A stretch of 5,643 nucleotides of DNA, taken from NCBI GenBank assembly GCA_024684155.1, contig JAIKXK010000363.1, positions 1 through 5,643 on the forward strand, written 5' to 3'. Below the pieces are notes generated by a model. That model saw only the letters and a list, made by a program, of their open reading frames with translations. It was not told where the DNA came from and did not search any database. The stretch is from Lachnospiraceae bacterium. Lineage in GTDB: Bacteria > Bacillota > Clostridia > Lachnospirales > Lachnospiraceae. The translations under genes and the position numbers were made by a program. Shown piece after piece: positions 5,357-5,643 of this stretch (position 1 is its first letter; the number at the start of each line of letters is the position of its first letter).

Positions 5357-5365
5357 ACTATACCA
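5357..5365 (-). promoter_or_regulatory. Extended -10 promoter element of plsC
   Basis: The minus strand reads TGG then TATAGT (5365-5357), an extended -10 with 5 of 6 consensus bases. No good -35 hexamer lies 16-18 nt upstream, where the sequence is a T-rich tract. A start near 5350 would give a short leader of about 25 nt containing the AAGGAG site at 5340-5335. Confidence 0.5.
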
Positions 5366-5415
5366 CATTTGTAGAAAAAGAAAATATATAATCCGTTTGA
5401 AAAGGGAGAGAAACT

Positions 5416-5444
5416 TTGACAAATTAAAGCGTTAATGATATACT
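5416..5444 (+). promoter_or_regulatory. Near-consensus sigma-A promoter of veg
   Basis: A perfect TTGACA (5416-5421), an ideal 17-nt spacer ending in TGA, and TATACT (5439-5444, 5 of 6). This is the strongest promoter in the window. It agrees with the known very strong vegetative promoter of veg in Bacillus subtilis. Transcription should start near 5451. Confidence 0.92.
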
Positions 5445-5453
5445 CATAACCGT

Positions 5454-5472
5454 GTTTCTCAGCTTGAGAAAC
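5454..5472 (+). promoter_or_regulatory. Hairpin at the 5' end of the veg mRNA
   Basis: GTTTCTCA (5454-5461) pairs perfectly with TGAGAAAC (5465-5472), leaving a 3-nt loop, or a 5-nt loop if the innermost pair opens. The stem begins within a few bases of the predicted transcription start and ends 5 nt before the AGGAGG site (5477-5482). A hairpin at the very 5' end is a known way to protect Firmicute mRNAs from 5'-end-dependent decay; that role is inferred here. Confidence 0.55.
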
Positions 5473-5493
5473 GAGTAGGAGGTACAATTAAAA

Positions 5494-5643
5494 ATGGAAC
5501 AGAAAGATTTCGACAAAGTACGTGCATCCGTTCAGCAACAATGTGGCAGCGAAGTTATGATTCAGTTGGATAGAGGTCGTAACAAAGTTGATATTCAAAG
5601 AGGCGTGATACAGGAAGCATATCCTAGTGTATTTACAATTTTA
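5494..5643 (+). CDS. veg: Veg family protein, N-terminal part (cut by window end)
   Basis: The first 50 codons of a small protein run off the right edge; the family is about 80-90 residues. The stretch from about residue 27 (RGRNKVDIQRGVIQEAYPSVFTIL) matches the hallmark of Veg proteins, in which a basic GRxK segment is followed by G-hydrophobic-x-E-x-YPSVF. AGGAGG lies 11 nt before the ATG, slightly long. In B. subtilis Veg is reported to stimulate biofilm matrix expression by antagonising the repressor SinR; whether this holds in a clostridial organism is unknown. The gene is divergent from plsC and has its own strong promoter and 5' hairpin. Confidence 0.9.
   Translation, partial: MEQKDFDKVRASVQQQCGSEVMIQLDRGRNKVDIQRGVIQEAYPSVFTIL

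Noticed and set aside
5326..5487. N-terminal extension of the acyltransferase frame by 54 residues
   Set aside because: The extension crosses an extended -10 promoter and the veg promoter and leader. It lacks a good ribosome binding site and family resemblance, whereas the ATG at 5325 has AAGGAG 9 nt upstream.

Overview
The window is an AT-rich chromosomal segment of a low-GC Gram-positive bacterium. Protein styles (long-form hibernation factor, Veg, this type of Ddl and MurF), strong AAGGAG-type ribosome binding sites and sigma-A-like promoters suggest a clostridial Firmicute, most likely near Lachnospiraceae. That placement is inference from family resemblance; no marker here fixes the genus. 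I see no mobile element, CRISPR array, tRNA or rRNA, and the base composition looks even throughout.

Layout from left to right: (1) a leftward gene for a membrane-anchored endonuclease/exonuclease/phosphatase (EEP) family protein (31-1131), with a likely terminator behind it at the window edge. (2) An unusual divergent intergenic region (1132-1446). It holds back-to-back promoters with overlapping -35 boxes, a leftward leader containing a clear intrinsic terminator before the EEP gene, and a possible 14-codon leader peptide. (3) The rightward hpf gene for the long ribosome hibernation factor (1447-1977), closed by a large terminator. (4) A rightward ddl-murF pair (2115-4623), probably one operon. 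(5) A leftward plsC-type acyltransferase gene (4603-5325) whose 3' end overlaps murF by 21 bp and whose terminator appears to lie inside murF coding sequence. (6) A divergent rightward veg gene (5494 to the window end, incomplete) with a near-consensus promoter and a hairpin at the very start of its mRNA.

Ddl and MurF catalyse consecutive steps of peptidoglycan precursor synthesis: Ddl makes D-Ala-D-Ala and MurF adds it to the UDP-MurNAc-tripeptide. The acyltransferase serves phospholipid synthesis, so the middle of the window is an envelope-building block. HPF and Veg are small housekeeping or stress proteins in separate transcription units. The EEP protein is predicted to face outside the cell; its substrate is unknown.

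No gene in the window is a new system. The most interesting signals are regulatory: the terminator-bearing leader of the EEP gene, and the terminator encoded within the opposing murF reading frame.
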